From the NCBI RefSeq assembly GCF_000143415.4, contig NW_003314422.1:56467-120466 (forward strand): DNA of 64,000 nt. The letters run 5' to 3'. Within the stretch, counting starts at the first letter, position 1, and every line of letters begins with the position of its first letter. The notes beneath the pieces are model-generated. The model had not been told where the DNA came from and searched no databases. It saw only the letters and a program-made list of their open reading frames with translations. Shown piece by piece: positions 1 to 9,260 of this stretch. Both the position numbers and the translations under genes were made by a program. This DNA is from Selaginella moellendorffii (Eukaryota > Streptophyta > Lycopodiopsida > Selaginellales > Selaginellaceae).

Positions 1-1240
1 AAATCAAATAAATAATAAGCCTTTAAATTTTTATTTTAAATATAAATTATGTCTATTAATTTCAGTTGACCAAAAAGGTTTATCAGGATAACTTGGAATA
101 TAAAACTAAATTACAATCATTTTGAAGGCTCAAAAATGTTAGAAATATACAATTAAGATTCTTTTTACAAAAGACGTTTCTTTTCCACTCTATATTATAT
201 AATGATAAAAAAAACTATTAATTTAACTCTGAAAATAGCATTTTAATTTGTTATTTATTTTAATTTTAATTTTTATAAATTATATTTTTGCCAGAATAAA
301 GTACAAGATTACATCTTAAATTTAGTAGTAAAATATCCTTATTATTGGGAGATATTAAAAATTATCTTGGATTTTAGAAGGAAAAGCTTTAATTTTAAAG
401 TATTCATAAAACACAAAAAACATTTTTATTTTCATTTAAATTATCAGTTTATGTAAAAACAAGCTGAGCGCTACACACCCGGGGCAAGAGGAGAAATCGA
501 TTGCTAACACTGAGTCGGCCCGATCCAGCTAACAGGGAGCGATCTAGAGCAAGAAACTATGAAATTTCGTTGTGATCGAAATGTGTGTACCACTTATAAT
601 TATACTTTTATAAATATTACAATCATCTATTGATTTTGGTTTATTAACTGATCCACTAAAATAATATTCAGGTTCTGATATACCATCTCGGTCATAATAA
701 ATTTTTAAATTTTTAAATGTAATCTTTATGGAACTTGCTGAAATTAATAAATTTTATGAAAATATTTTCAAAATAATCTTCCAAAATCTTTATATAAAGA
801 ATTTCCAAAAGTATAACCATTTTCTCCACTTGATGCATAATTAAGAGCATTTCTTGAATAACATGAAATTTTGGTTAAAACAATTCCACTAGTTAAAATT
901 ACTGATATACTATTAAATAAATTTAAAAGATAGTTATCATTTCAATCAATAGCATGTATTGATTCATCAATAGCATCAACAATTGTACTCATATCCACAT
1001 TATTTATGCTATTTAGAAAATCAAATTCTGGATCATCACCATATGTTACTGTCAAAAATAATATTATTACATAGCTGATAATAATGTTTTTAGCCATATT
1101 TATTAATTAGAAAATGACTATAATATATTTAAGAGTTTAAATTTTATTTATAAAAGTATTTTTCTTGTTTTTTCAAATTCTTATTTGGATTTTGCTTATT
1201 TTAAATAAAATAAAGTTTTAAAAATTATAAAGTCCTGGTC
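1..1240. other. AT-rich intergenic block
   Basis: Strongly AT-rich sequence unlike the gene island that follows, broken by a GC-richer patch at about 470-560. I see no intact gene. The only coding-like signal is the broken minus-strand ORF listed separately; the remainder (1-470 and 1100-1240) shows nothing I can name. Confidence 0.6.
560..1097 (-). pseudogene. Broken secreted-protein-like ORF, unidentified
   Basis: Reading leftward from an ATG at 1097, the translation opens with a Lys followed by a hydrophobic stretch of about 18 residues ending near Gly20, as in a signal peptide, and continues as a plausible polar protein. It is interrupted by TGA at 942-944 and TGA at 768-770, and the coding-like reading then moves to other frames before fading near 560. 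Codon use is extremely AT-biased compared with the host genes next door. I do not recognise the family. A degraded transferred gene, a TE-carried gene or a fragment of an AT-rich contaminant are all possible. The stops and frame changes argue against function here. Confidence 0.35.
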
Positions 1241-1578
1241 TTAAGATAAAGGCTCCAATATTAGCACAACAACTCTCTTTTTCCATGAACAATTTTCATG
1301 CACTTTCTTTTCCCAGATTGTGATGCTGAATTCACCACGTCCCAGCTTGCACCCCAGCCTTGATCGAGCTTCCGGTGTGCTGCGTCTTGTATCAAAAGCT
1401 CCAAAAGGACCAAATATTTGCATGGCCTGACCTTGTGTTTTACAAAATCAATGTTTTACTCAACGCTCAGGCTGACTGCATTGTGGGAATTCTAGCGGCT
1501 TTCACGCGTCCTTGGAAAGCATTTGCCTTCAAATCAGAATCTGGACCGTGCAAAATAACAAATCAAGATTATATATTT

Positions 1579-2214
1579 TCAAGCTCCCTGATTTGGATTG
1601 AAAAATGCAACAGTCCATCCACACTGCCTTCCTTTCAAGCTGCTGAACCTATTAGTAGAACTAACGCCAATCAAAAGGTTACACTTATCGTCCCCGTGAA
1701 GGTCGCCAGAGATAAGCTTTGTTTGCCATGACTTGTCGACTCGTTTGTACTTTGCCCGCATTTTCACGTTGATCCTCATCGGAATTTGGCCGGAGTCTAG
1801 ATCGCCCTTCAGTTTTGTGGCAAGATCAAGAGGAATGGTGAGGTTGAAAAGTTGGAGAGGCGCTTCAAAATGTGTGATGTTTCGAGGTGGCTGGACAAAC
1901 GGAGATGCGTAGGCTCTTCCCAGCTCGTAGCCGCGATAGACAGCAGCGATTCGCAAGTGCCAGAAATGGACCCCCATTTTCTTGTTTGCATTGCGAGACC
2001 AGACCTTGAAAGTTAGAGATGCCGAGTCGATCCTGGATCCTTGTGAGCTTGAGTTGCTTGCGCTAAGATTCGAGAGGACTGCGTCCTCCAGGATGTGGTG
2101 GACTTTTGAGCGGTTTACGACTGCACTGACTGAGCTAAAGAAGATGATCACAAACAACATCGAGAAGAAGAGGCAGCAGCAGAAGCAGCAGCAGAAGCAC
2201 TTGCATGACGACAT
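1579..2214 (-). CDS. NDR1/HIN1-like (NHL) LEA_2 protein
   Basis: Predicted 211-residue membrane-anchored protein. It starts with a Cys cluster (C-K-C-F-C-C-C), then one hydrophobic anchor at about residues 12-32, then a LEA_2-type beta-sandwich domain to the C-terminus. Family-typical blocks are a beta strand with Ser-Arg-Asn-Ala-Asn-Lys-Lys around residue 75, a Tyr-Arg-Gly-Tyr-Glu-Leu segment, and a C-terminal segment with the paired cysteines usual in NHL proteins. NHL proteins sit in the plasma membrane and act in pathogen responses and cell-wall contact; that role is from the family. I chose the ATG at 2214 because the reading frame upstream begins with TTG. It is a single exon. A generic LEA14-like protein is the alternative, but the N-terminal anchor favours NHL. 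Confidence 0.75.
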   Translation of the reverse strand: MSSCKCFCCCFCCCLFFSMLFVIIFFSSVSAVVNRSKVHHILEDAVLSNLSASNSSSQGSRIDSASLTFKVWSRNANKKMGVHFWHLRIAAVYRGYELGRAYASPFVQPPRNITHFEAPLQLFNLTIPLDLATKLKGDLDSGQIPMRINVKMRAKYKRVDKSWQTKLISGDLHGDDKCNLLIGVSSTNRFSSLKGRQCGWTVAFFNPNQGA

Positions 2215-2543
2215 TTTACCTACGATTATGAAGCTCAAGTGGAATCGAGGGAGGTTTCAGATCTCATATGGGATGGTTTAGAGTGTACGTTTTCAACGTT
2301 GAAATTTGTGTAGCGCATGATCTTCCTGGAAGTAGCTTGCACGACCATCACACGGTTTGAAAGATGATTTTGTCAAAGTACTTCATGGTATCATTTTAGT
2401 TCCACTGTTGGTTTCGAAAAGAAGAAGCAAAGCTTTACAAGATAGAAAGAAAGAAAGAAAGAAAAGTAGTGATAAATCAAACCAACTACTTTATAATACT
2501 TTGCTGGTTTTCTTATTCTTGATTGAGAGCTCTGAGAGACCTT
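2215..2543. other. Intergenic, upstream of the NHL gene
   Basis: No gene seen. It holds the 5' side of the minus-strand NHL gene and the 3' side of the Cys/Trp-repeat gene, including a short GAAA-rich tract at 2446-2468. Confidence 0.6.
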
Positions 2544-2879
2544 TCAGTCTCTCACGCAGCTCTTGCTGCCGTCGTCCCAGGACCATCCAACATAGCACTT
2601 GACACAATCACGTCCACTCCAGTGCCACCCATTGTCATATTCGCATCTCACACATCTACTACCATTCCAGTGCCATCCACCGTCTTCGTCGCAATTCTGT
2701 GACACGCAAGTGTTTCCATTCCAATGCTGGCCACCGTCGCAGGAGCACACAGATCCTCTCCAGTGCCGGCCGCCATCGCAAGAATTATCATCATCAGCAG
2801 CAGCAACATTACATTCCATTGCGACATAAAACGCCACACACAAAACGCTTGCGACTACGAAACCAAGCTTGAGACCCAT
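2544..2879 (-). CDS. Small secreted Cys/Trp-repeat protein
   Basis: Predicted 111-residue secreted protein. A signal peptide covers about residues 1-28 (hydrophobic core then Ala-Ala-Ala-Asp). The mature chain is almost wholly built of five tandem units of about 15-18 residues with the pattern C-D-G-G-x-H-W-x-G-x-x-C; the last is diverged to G-W-S-W-D. Each unit carries a His-Trp or similar aromatic pair, a Gly and two cysteines, which suggests one disulphide per unit and an aromatic binding face. The ATG at 2879 directly precedes the signal peptide; the longer frame starting at 2906 is less likely. I do not recognise the family. An apoplastic antimicrobial or carbohydrate-binding role would be inference only. 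It is intronless and oriented like its neighbours. Confidence 0.65.
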   Translation of the reverse strand: MGLKLGFVVASVLCVAFYVAMECNVAAADDDNSCDGGRHWRGSVCSCDGGQHWNGNTCVSQNCDEDGGWHWNGSRCVRCEYDNGWHWSGRDCVKCYVGWSWDDGSKSCVRD

Positions 2880-3223
2880 TGCTTCTAACTCCAACTGATT
2901 ATACATTGTGCTTATATACTAGGGAATACTCTTGGGTAAGACCTTAGTGAGGCTCATCTCTTTGTTTATTGTGTTTACATGGTCGTGTAGTGCCCACCAA
3001 GAAGGATAAGATTGGAATTCACCAGGTCCAACGTTTATATTGTTAGCATCTATGTAAATCTTCCGGACAAAGAAGATTTCTCCAACTTACCAAGTCTAAC
3101 GGACGTCAACTTGTTACAGTATTGCTTTTGCTGGCCACAGTAAAATCCATGCAACTGATTTTGACTAATATTCGATTTAGTGTAATACAAAACAGAGACA
3201 GTGTCAAAACTATGTATTTGGCT

Positions 3224-3586
3224 CTAATCCTTTTTCTTCTCTTTAAACAGTTGCATGAGCAGCGCAAAGAGCATGGACATGAGAATGTATCCCCATCTGG
3301 GGCCTTCGGAGGAATTTGAAGCTCCAGCGCCACAAGTGTCGAAGTGATTATAGTTTGATGTGGATGAAAGCTTTGGTAAGTTTGCTGTGTTGGTTTGAGA
3401 CGAGGATCTTGGATGGATGATGATCACAGCAACAAAGATGATGAGAGGCAGCAGTATAGCCCAAACGGAGAATGTTGTCAAGCGATCTTTCAAGCCCGGG
3501 ATGCCTTTGCCTTTGAAGAGAAACAGAATGGAAAGAAGTAGCAGTGGAACCAAAGGCGATGGAGGAGCTGTGGCGGCGATGGCCAT
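3224..3586 (-). CDS. Small membrane protein, unidentified
   Basis: Intronless 120-residue ORF. The translation has three hydrophobic segments: about residues 10-24 (Leu-rich), 39-58 (Val-Trp-Ala-Ile-Leu-Leu-Pro-Leu) and 98-112 just before a Lys-rich C-terminus (K-E-K-K-K-D). That terminal di-lysine-like tail recalls ER-retention signals, but the motif is not exact. A Ser/Asn-rich linker lies at about residues 60-92. I recognise no conserved domain and give no function. Length, ATG context and its place in a run of minus-strand genes make a real gene plausible. Confidence 0.5.
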   Translation of the reverse strand: MAIAATAPPSPLVPLLLLSILFLFKGKGIPGLKDRLTTFSVWAILLPLIIFVAVIIIHPRSSSQTNTANLPKLSSTSNYNHFDTCGAGASNSSEGPRWGYILMSMLFALLMQLFKEKKKD

Positions 3587-4035
3587 TCTAAAAACTCCAC
3601 AGTCAAATCATCAAAGCACAATAAAAGCAGTGGTGATTCTCATCACTTACCACTCGAAACTTTTGTAATCCCCCTTTTGAAACTCGAGAGATCATAAGAT
3701 CCCAAATCACGAAGTTTTGTCATCCACTGTTCGCTGTCGCGTAATCTGACCACAGCACAGAAACTCTAGAGTTTTGCCTTTTCAAAGAAACGAAAAGAAA
3801 AACTTGACCCGCGAATTCTTCTAGCTTTTTTTTCTACTCAGCGTGAGCGACTTCGAACTGGCAAAGGTTCTCCAGCCACAATCGCCCAAGTGAATTTAAG
3901 ACTAGATCTCATGAACAACGAATGCATAGAACGAATTGGAAGAGAAAGCACGCCATGAAGAACAAATGGAATTTGATTACAACAATATACCTGGCCTGGC
4001 TACAAAAATGTGGCAGTAGGAGTGTGGAAGTAGTG
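3587..4035. other. Intergenic between VHA-e and the membrane-protein gene
   Basis: No coding signal. It contains the 3' flank of VHA-e and the 5' flank of the membrane-protein gene. Confidence 0.6.
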
Positions 4036-4130
4036 TCATTCCTCGTCCAAGAGAATGGGATTTATCAAGGGATTCATCTGTGCAATATACACAATCGCCC
4101 ATCTGGAAAAAAGAAAAAAAAGAGTATCAG

Positions 4131-4168
<38 letters not shown>

Positions 4169-4376
4169 TACAGCATCCAGCACGAGACCACAGCAGTGAT
4201 CACCAAAGTTACATGTAGCCTGCCAATTTCCCGAGAAAACCTAAGATCCAGCGTTCGCATCTATAGATTTCTACTCACAAATTCATGGATGGCCCCTTGT
4301 TGTAGAAGAACGTGAATCCCAGGCAGCCCAGCAGCGCAGCGCCGAAGAAGAGGATCGTCGTTACCATAAATCCCAT
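4036..4376 (-). CDS. VHA-e: V-type proton ATPase subunit e
   Basis: Small hydrophobic subunit of the membrane (Vo) sector of the vacuolar proton pump. The gene has three exons: 4376-4279, 4219-4172 and 4102-4036, giving 70 residues. The N-terminus is Met-Gly-Phe-Met-Val-Thr-Thr, the middle contains Asn-Lys-Gly-Pro-Ser-x-Asn-Leu-Leu-His, and the end is Trp-Ala-Ile-Val-Tyr-Ile-Ala-Gln-Met-Asn-Pro-Leu-Ile, all typical of plant subunit e. There are two membrane segments. All splice sites are GT-AG and phases match; exon 2 is only 48 bp, and intron 2 (4103-4171) contains a pure GA-dinucleotide run. It is divergently arranged with the FHA-TDP1 gene, with about 180 bp between start codons. Confidence 0.9.
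4133..4166. repeat. GA/CT dinucleotide microsatellite
   Basis: An uninterrupted run of alternating G and A, lying within intron 2 of the VHA-e gene. In the transcript it reads as a CT tract and could serve as the polypyrimidine region of that 69-bp intron. Confidence 0.85.
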
Positions 4377-4557
4377 GGCGCGCACACAAACCCTAGATCT
4401 TTCCCGCCAAGCGTGAGCTACAAGATACTCAAATTTAGGGCTCTTACGCAAGGGCAGGGCATTGGCCGCGCTAGGCTGCCAATGCGGCGCTCGCTCAGCG
4501 TAATCCAGCTCTAGTGATCCAGTAGGCGCAGATTGAAGCATAGATCTAAGCGCATCG
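4377..4557. promoter_or_regulatory. Shared divergent promoter, VHA-e / FHA-TDP1
   Basis: Only 181 bp separate the start codons of VHA-e (leftward) and FHA-TDP1 (rightward), so both core promoters and 5' UTRs must fit here. The stretch is GC-rich and I see no clear TATA box. Confidence 0.5.
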
Positions 4558-7500
4558 ATGGCGGATTCTCGCGGCCGATTTGTTGTCAAGCCGCTGGCGG
4601 CGCAGTCGTTCTTGGCGGATATCGAGGTAACTCCGGGGAAGATTTACACTGTGGGGCGATCGAGCTGCTGCGATCTCGTGTTCAAGGATGGGAGGGTCAG
4701 TCGCCGGCATTGCCAGATTTTCGTGGATGCCGAAAATTCTCTCGTCTTGCACCATGGAGTCGAGAAAGGGGCAGATATTTGCCTGAGATCGTCCGTGGTC
4801 TACGTCAACAGTGAAAGGATTTCTCTCGGGAGCTCCAGGGTTCTTGTTCCAGGGGATAGAGTGTTCTTGGTAGCTCCGGTTAAGGATTCTATCCAGGATA
4901 CAGGGTTTACAGTGGAGAATGCTGGCGAGAGTAGTGATGCTATAAGGAGCTCTTTGGAGGAACTAGAGATGAATGTCCAGCGGCGCCAGGTAAAATCCAA
5001 GGCTGATCATCTCGGGCCAAGTCTCAACTGTAAGGTGAAGAGGGTGAAAGCTTCGGTGGAGCAGCTGATTGATAAGAGCCGGCAGCTACGATCAGAGTGC
5101 TTTACCAGGAACTCTAGCCTGGAAAATCTAGCTTTCGTCGGGAAGGAAAGGGATCTCCAAGAAGTTGAACAGATTGGAGGCGACACAAAGGTGGCTGGTT
5201 GTGATTCTTTTCCAAAATCAAGTGGACTGTGCATGAATAAACTGGAGGATGTACAGCCCTCCAGAACAGACGTGTCAGTGGCAGATCTTCTGGCGCCATT
5301 GGAAGACATTCGGGAAATGTTTGTGGCATCGTTTACTACTGACATTATTTGGTGAGAATTTTTTTTTTTTTTTCTGTTCTTCTTTCTCTTTGTCTAATCT
5401 CCGCAAGTCGTTTTTTGCAGGTTTATCTCGTCCTTCGGGCTTCCAAAGACATTACCTGTGACTATAGCTTGTCACGACAGCGAACGAAGCTGGAGCACCG
5501 CCATAAGCGACCGCATGGAGCATCCATATTGTGAGTGGCCAAATTTGAAAGTAGTGTAAGTTTCTCGTATCTCATGTTCCAGGCGAAGTATCTACATGTT
5601 TCTATGCAGGTATCCGCCTTTCCCTGTTTTGCGACGAACAAATGATAAATCCAGGATGCGTGGTGTTGGCTGCCATCATCCCAAGTTTTTTCTCTTAAAG
5701 CGTTCAAAAGATATTCGAGTTATAGTGACGTCCTCCAATTTGAATTACAGACAGGTATTTCGTTTTCATATTCTCCTTTGGAGTTTGCTAACTCTTTTTT
5801 TTTTCACAGTGGCTGCAAGTCTCCAACACGGTTTGGTGGCAAGATTTTCCCCTTCGCAACACAAGAGACTATTCCTCTCTATTTTCGTCCAAGATTACCG
5901 AGGGCGGAGAAAGAAATGGAGATTTTGCAGCTTACTTGGCTGGCTTCATTTCCACTTTGGTGAAAGACGTTCCTAGCGAAGCTCATTGGGCAACCGACTT
6001 GGCTTGCTACAATTTTTCGAAGGCAACGGTGTCACTGGTTGCGTCAGTACCGGGATTCTGGGAGGAACTGTTGCCTTTCCCAGAGAGTATGAAGGTAAGC
6101 TTTTTATTTTGGTGTTTGTAAATCGTTCTGATTAAATTCCGAAGCAGGAGCTGGAGAAAAGTTACCTCGGCACCGTAGCAACAACAGTTGCGGGAATTAG
6201 CCATCAATTTTCCCCCAAATGCGATCCTAATGGACTGAGATTGCGAAAGCTCGCTGCTCTCTTGAACAGTTTGCCTCTTGATCCAGAAGGCATGGTGCAC
6301 GTCCAACTCAAGCGAGCCAAAGACTTACCTGCTGATCCGAATGCAGTGGTGATTTCCGTGGTTCCACCAACTCAGCAGTTGCGCTTTCTCGAGCAAAGTA
6401 TGTGTTAACTTCTGGTGTTCTGTTTTATGATTTACCGAATTCTGTGTGTGTGATACAGGCGATATTGTATCACAAGCAGAGGAGCTGCCGATTGGATTCT
6501 TGCCAAAACGTGCAGCTGCATGGGTTTCAACGCTGTGTGACGCTGGTTTGTGTAGCTGGAGGGCCATGCTATGGCCCAAGCAAGTGCTTGGTGTGGCAGC
6601 TGGCCAAAGCAAAAGCGTAGTACAGCTTGGACTTCATGTTTTTGAGGTAACCCGTGCTTTATATCGTACATTGTTGACAGTGTTTTTGTGTATCAGGGGT
6701 CTAAGTTCGGGGAGCTTCTTACGAAAGACCAAGAATCTGCAATGAGCAATCTCTTGCGCCATATTCAACGGAAATATGGCCTGTGGCGATTAACAGAAGT
6801 TCTTGCCGAGCACAAGTGGCCAGATTCCGCTGAAGTCGATTTTGTGTATTGTAAGTGCTGCTTAAAACTTATCACTAAAACTGATTGTCGAGGTCCTTGC
6901 AGGTTCCTCTTCCATTGGAACGTCCTTGAACTCGAACTTTCTGGCATCATTCTCCGATGCTGCAGGCCGCAAGGCATCACTAGACGATTCGTGTGAATCA
7001 GATCCGGAGGTAAGGTTTTGTTATTGTACGTGACTATCTTGCGATCTTTTCCTATTCAGTGGGGCCGCTGGACCGCGGAGCATGAGGCGGCCAATCCATC
7101 AATAGAAGTAGTTTTCCCGACCTTGGACCGGTTAAAAAGCGCGAAATGGGGCCCTTCTTCATACCGAGGAATTCTTTGCTTCCCAGAGGTACATAAATGT
7201 TTTTTGCCGAGCAAGCAAACATCACTTCTACCAACAACAGCGAACGTGGGAGAGAATAAAATCGACGAGCGCTGTCAACTTGCACGACGCAATTCCATGT
7301 CCACCTAGTCGAGAAGGAATCCCAATGCATGTAAAGGTACTATAAGTTCTAAGTTGCAAAGAATGCTCAGTCACACTATCTGTTCAACCTCGCAGGTAGC
7401 ACAGAGACGATTTAAATCGCCCACATCAAGCCAAGCATTTGGCTGGATTTATACAGGCTCACACAACTTTAGCCCCGCCGCGTGGGGCAAATACGTCAAA

Positions 7501-7875
7501 AAGGCGGCGAGCAACGACGACGAATACCAGTCACCTTGCACTCGACTACACATTTGTAACTACGAGCTCGGGATAATATTCATAGATCCGCCACCAACAT
7601 ACCAGGACGATGGTGATTCCAACACAACGAAACAACAAAACCATGGTGGAATCGATAGTTTTACACTGCCGTTTCGAGTACCGGCACCAAAGTACAGCTC
7701 TTTAGACAGGCCTGCGACAGGCAGCGCAATCTTCCAACTTGTACAACAATTAGGGGAGGGGCAGCGATCCGTCCTAAACGAGGCTGGAGAGCACGAAGGC
7801 GTGTCACTGTCGGACGTGGAGATTGATACACAGGAGCCGGAAGAGGACGATGCATCCTCGAGCGCGTGCTTATAA
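4558..7875 (+). CDS. FHA domain-tyrosyl-DNA phosphodiesterase (TDP1-like)
   Basis: A 920-residue nuclear DNA-repair type protein of the plant family that fuses an FHA phosphothreonine-binding domain to a TDP1-like phosphodiesterase. Exons: 4558-5351, 5421-5555, 5610-5754, 5810-6094, 6148-6397, 6459-6646, 6697-6850, 6903-7009, 7060-7188, 7241-7336, 7396-7875. FHA lies at about residues 25-115 (Val-Gly-Arg-Ser-Ser, Ser-Arg-Arg-His-Cys). Catalytic half one is His333-x-Lys335 followed by a Ser-Ser-Asn; half two is His759-x-Lys761 with Asn785 in Gly-Ser-His-Asn-Phe-Ser-Pro-Ala-Ala-Trp-Gly. Both active-site histidines and lysines are present. TDP1 enzymes release topoisomerase I adducts from DNA 3' ends. 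The tail is acidic (Glu-Pro-Glu-Glu-Asp-Asp). Introns are 49-69 bp, all GT-AG. The 52-bp intron at 7189-7240 is inferred because the reading frame changes there. Confidence 0.88.
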
Positions 7876-8095
7876 GCCAGGTACTTAGTTCCCTAGTAGT
7901 TTGGAAAGTAGAATTGGTTCTAACAAGTTTCGCGACTACAGGCCACGAGGACGAGATTTCTTGGCGTGTTTCTAAGCCTAGCACTTTGGAATGTAGAAAA
8001 ATTTCGAGACTACAGGCGACGAGGACGAGATCTCCCCCGGTGGAGCGCGTGCTTACAAGCAAGGTACTTCTCTAGCACTTTATAGTTGGTTCTAA
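7830..8095 (+). repeat. Partial duplication of the FHA-TDP1 3' end
   Basis: The end of the FHA-TDP1 coding region and its flank (GAGCGCGTGCTTATAAGCCA at 7860 onward, then a TTGGTTCTAAC box) recurs in altered form at about 8042-8095 (GAGCGCGTGCTTACAAGCAA, then TTGGTTCTAAC). Between them a GACTACAGGC-CACGAGGACGAGAT segment also occurs twice, near 7935 and 8010. This looks like a local tandem duplication that has drifted. The copies are not coding. Confidence 0.6.
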
Positions 8096-8310
8096 CTAGT
8101 TCACTTCTAACCACCTACACTGTTTGTATCAAAGACAGTCAGTCCATCGCTGCCACCTCGCCATCAGCCGTTGAGCTAATTTGCCACATCATCTCTTGGT
8201 TCTTGGCACTTTGATCTCGGGCTTTCTAGCGTCACAAGAGGTATGTGACGGGCAGCCCAGTAGCAGACCCCTTTTGATCGCCGCTGGCATTGTTTTCCTT
8301 TGCAAGATAG

Positions 8311-8895
8311 ATGGGGAGAGAAATGGAGGAGCTTGGCTTGCCGGTCGAGGTCCGCGACTACCTCCAGTCGGTCTCCAACGCCGAGGTCGCCCTCTTCGTG
8401 GCGGACAAGCGCCCCGCCAGCGTCCGCGAGGCCCAAGACATGGTGGCCGAGCTCGGGGCGCCGCCGGTGAACAAGACTTTCATGATATCCTACGGCGACT
8501 CCAACGACTATGGCTTTTGGGCCCGCGGCACGGTCAACGGTCGCCCGGCGTCCTTCATGCCCAACTACGGCTCCGACGCCTTGGTCTCGGCCAGCGCGGT
8601 CAACCGCCTAGGGTTGACTACCACCCTGTGCCGCCCCTTCCGCGTTGACGGGTCGCCCGTGGTCCACAACCGCAAGGTGAGCGACCTAGTGTTCGAGCTG
8701 GATGGCGGGTACAAAGGCTGCATGGATTTCTACGTAGGGGATGGCGGGCGCAACGATTTCGTGTTTGGCAACCGCGATATGACCAAGTTGGGTACCGGGT
8801 GCTCGGTTTACTACGGGCGCATGCTGGTGGAGCTCAGGGGTGGAGACGGGACTTTTACCTCGCCCCTCTACGAGGGCCGTCCTGGGTTCCACTAG
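8311..8895 (+). CDS. Retropepsin-like (retroviral aspartyl protease fold) protein
   Basis: Intact single-exon ORF of 194 residues, very GC-rich at third positions. The central part (about residues 70-160) follows the layout of gypsy retropepsins: Gly-x-Val-Asn-Gly-x-x-Ala-x-Phe, a turn Asn-Tyr-Gly-Ser, then Ser-Ala-Ser-Ala-Val-Asn-Arg-Leu-Gly-Leu, and later Met-Asp-Phe-Tyr-Val-x-Asp then Asp-Phe-Val-Phe-Gly-Asn. It lines up with the protease of the chromovirus at 58.9 kb. The catalytic Asp-Thr/Ser-Gly is replaced by Asn-Tyr-Gly, so protease activity is unlikely. N-terminal to it is a charged helical stretch. There is no gag, RT or LTR around it, which suggests a domesticated or stranded domain. 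The fold assignment is inference from pattern only. Confidence 0.5.
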   Translation: MGREMEELGLPVEVRDYLQSVSNAEVALFVADKRPASVREAQDMVAELGAPPVNKTFMISYGDSNDYGFWARGTVNGRPASFMPNYGSDALVSASAVNRLGLTTTLCRPFRVDGSPVVHNRKVSDLVFELDGGYKGCMDFYVGDGGRNDFVFGNRDMTKLGTGCSVYYGRMLVELRGGDGTFTSPLYEGRPGFH

Positions 8896-9260
8896 GTGGG
8901 GAGCGATCTTCATTCTCACAAGCTCATTTTCATTTTCAGCAATGTGCTACTAGGTAGGAACCAAGTGGTAAGCATTCACTCACAGAACTCCTGTTCTTAT
9001 TCTCGGTTCATTTTTAAAGAAAAACCCATCGTTTTCATTCTCACCAATGTGACTCTTTCTTTTCTTTTTGTTTTGTGCTGAAAATCGACATTTTCCAACC
9101 CAAGACTTAGCCTTGTTTTCTTTATACAATTCACTATGACTTTGCCCAATGCCAGGACCCTTCGGAGCACGCTGAAAAGTACAAACAACGCGTTCTAGGA
9201 GTGAAGCTCGTATAGTTTGTTCATGAGCGATTTTTGCGTTAACAGCGATCTTATCAAAAG
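8896..9260. other. Intergenic upstream of the NLR gene
   Basis: No gene or convincing ORF seen. The sequence is pyrimidine-rich, with TTCATTCTCAC-like phrases repeated near 8911, 8969 and 9034. Confidence 0.55.
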
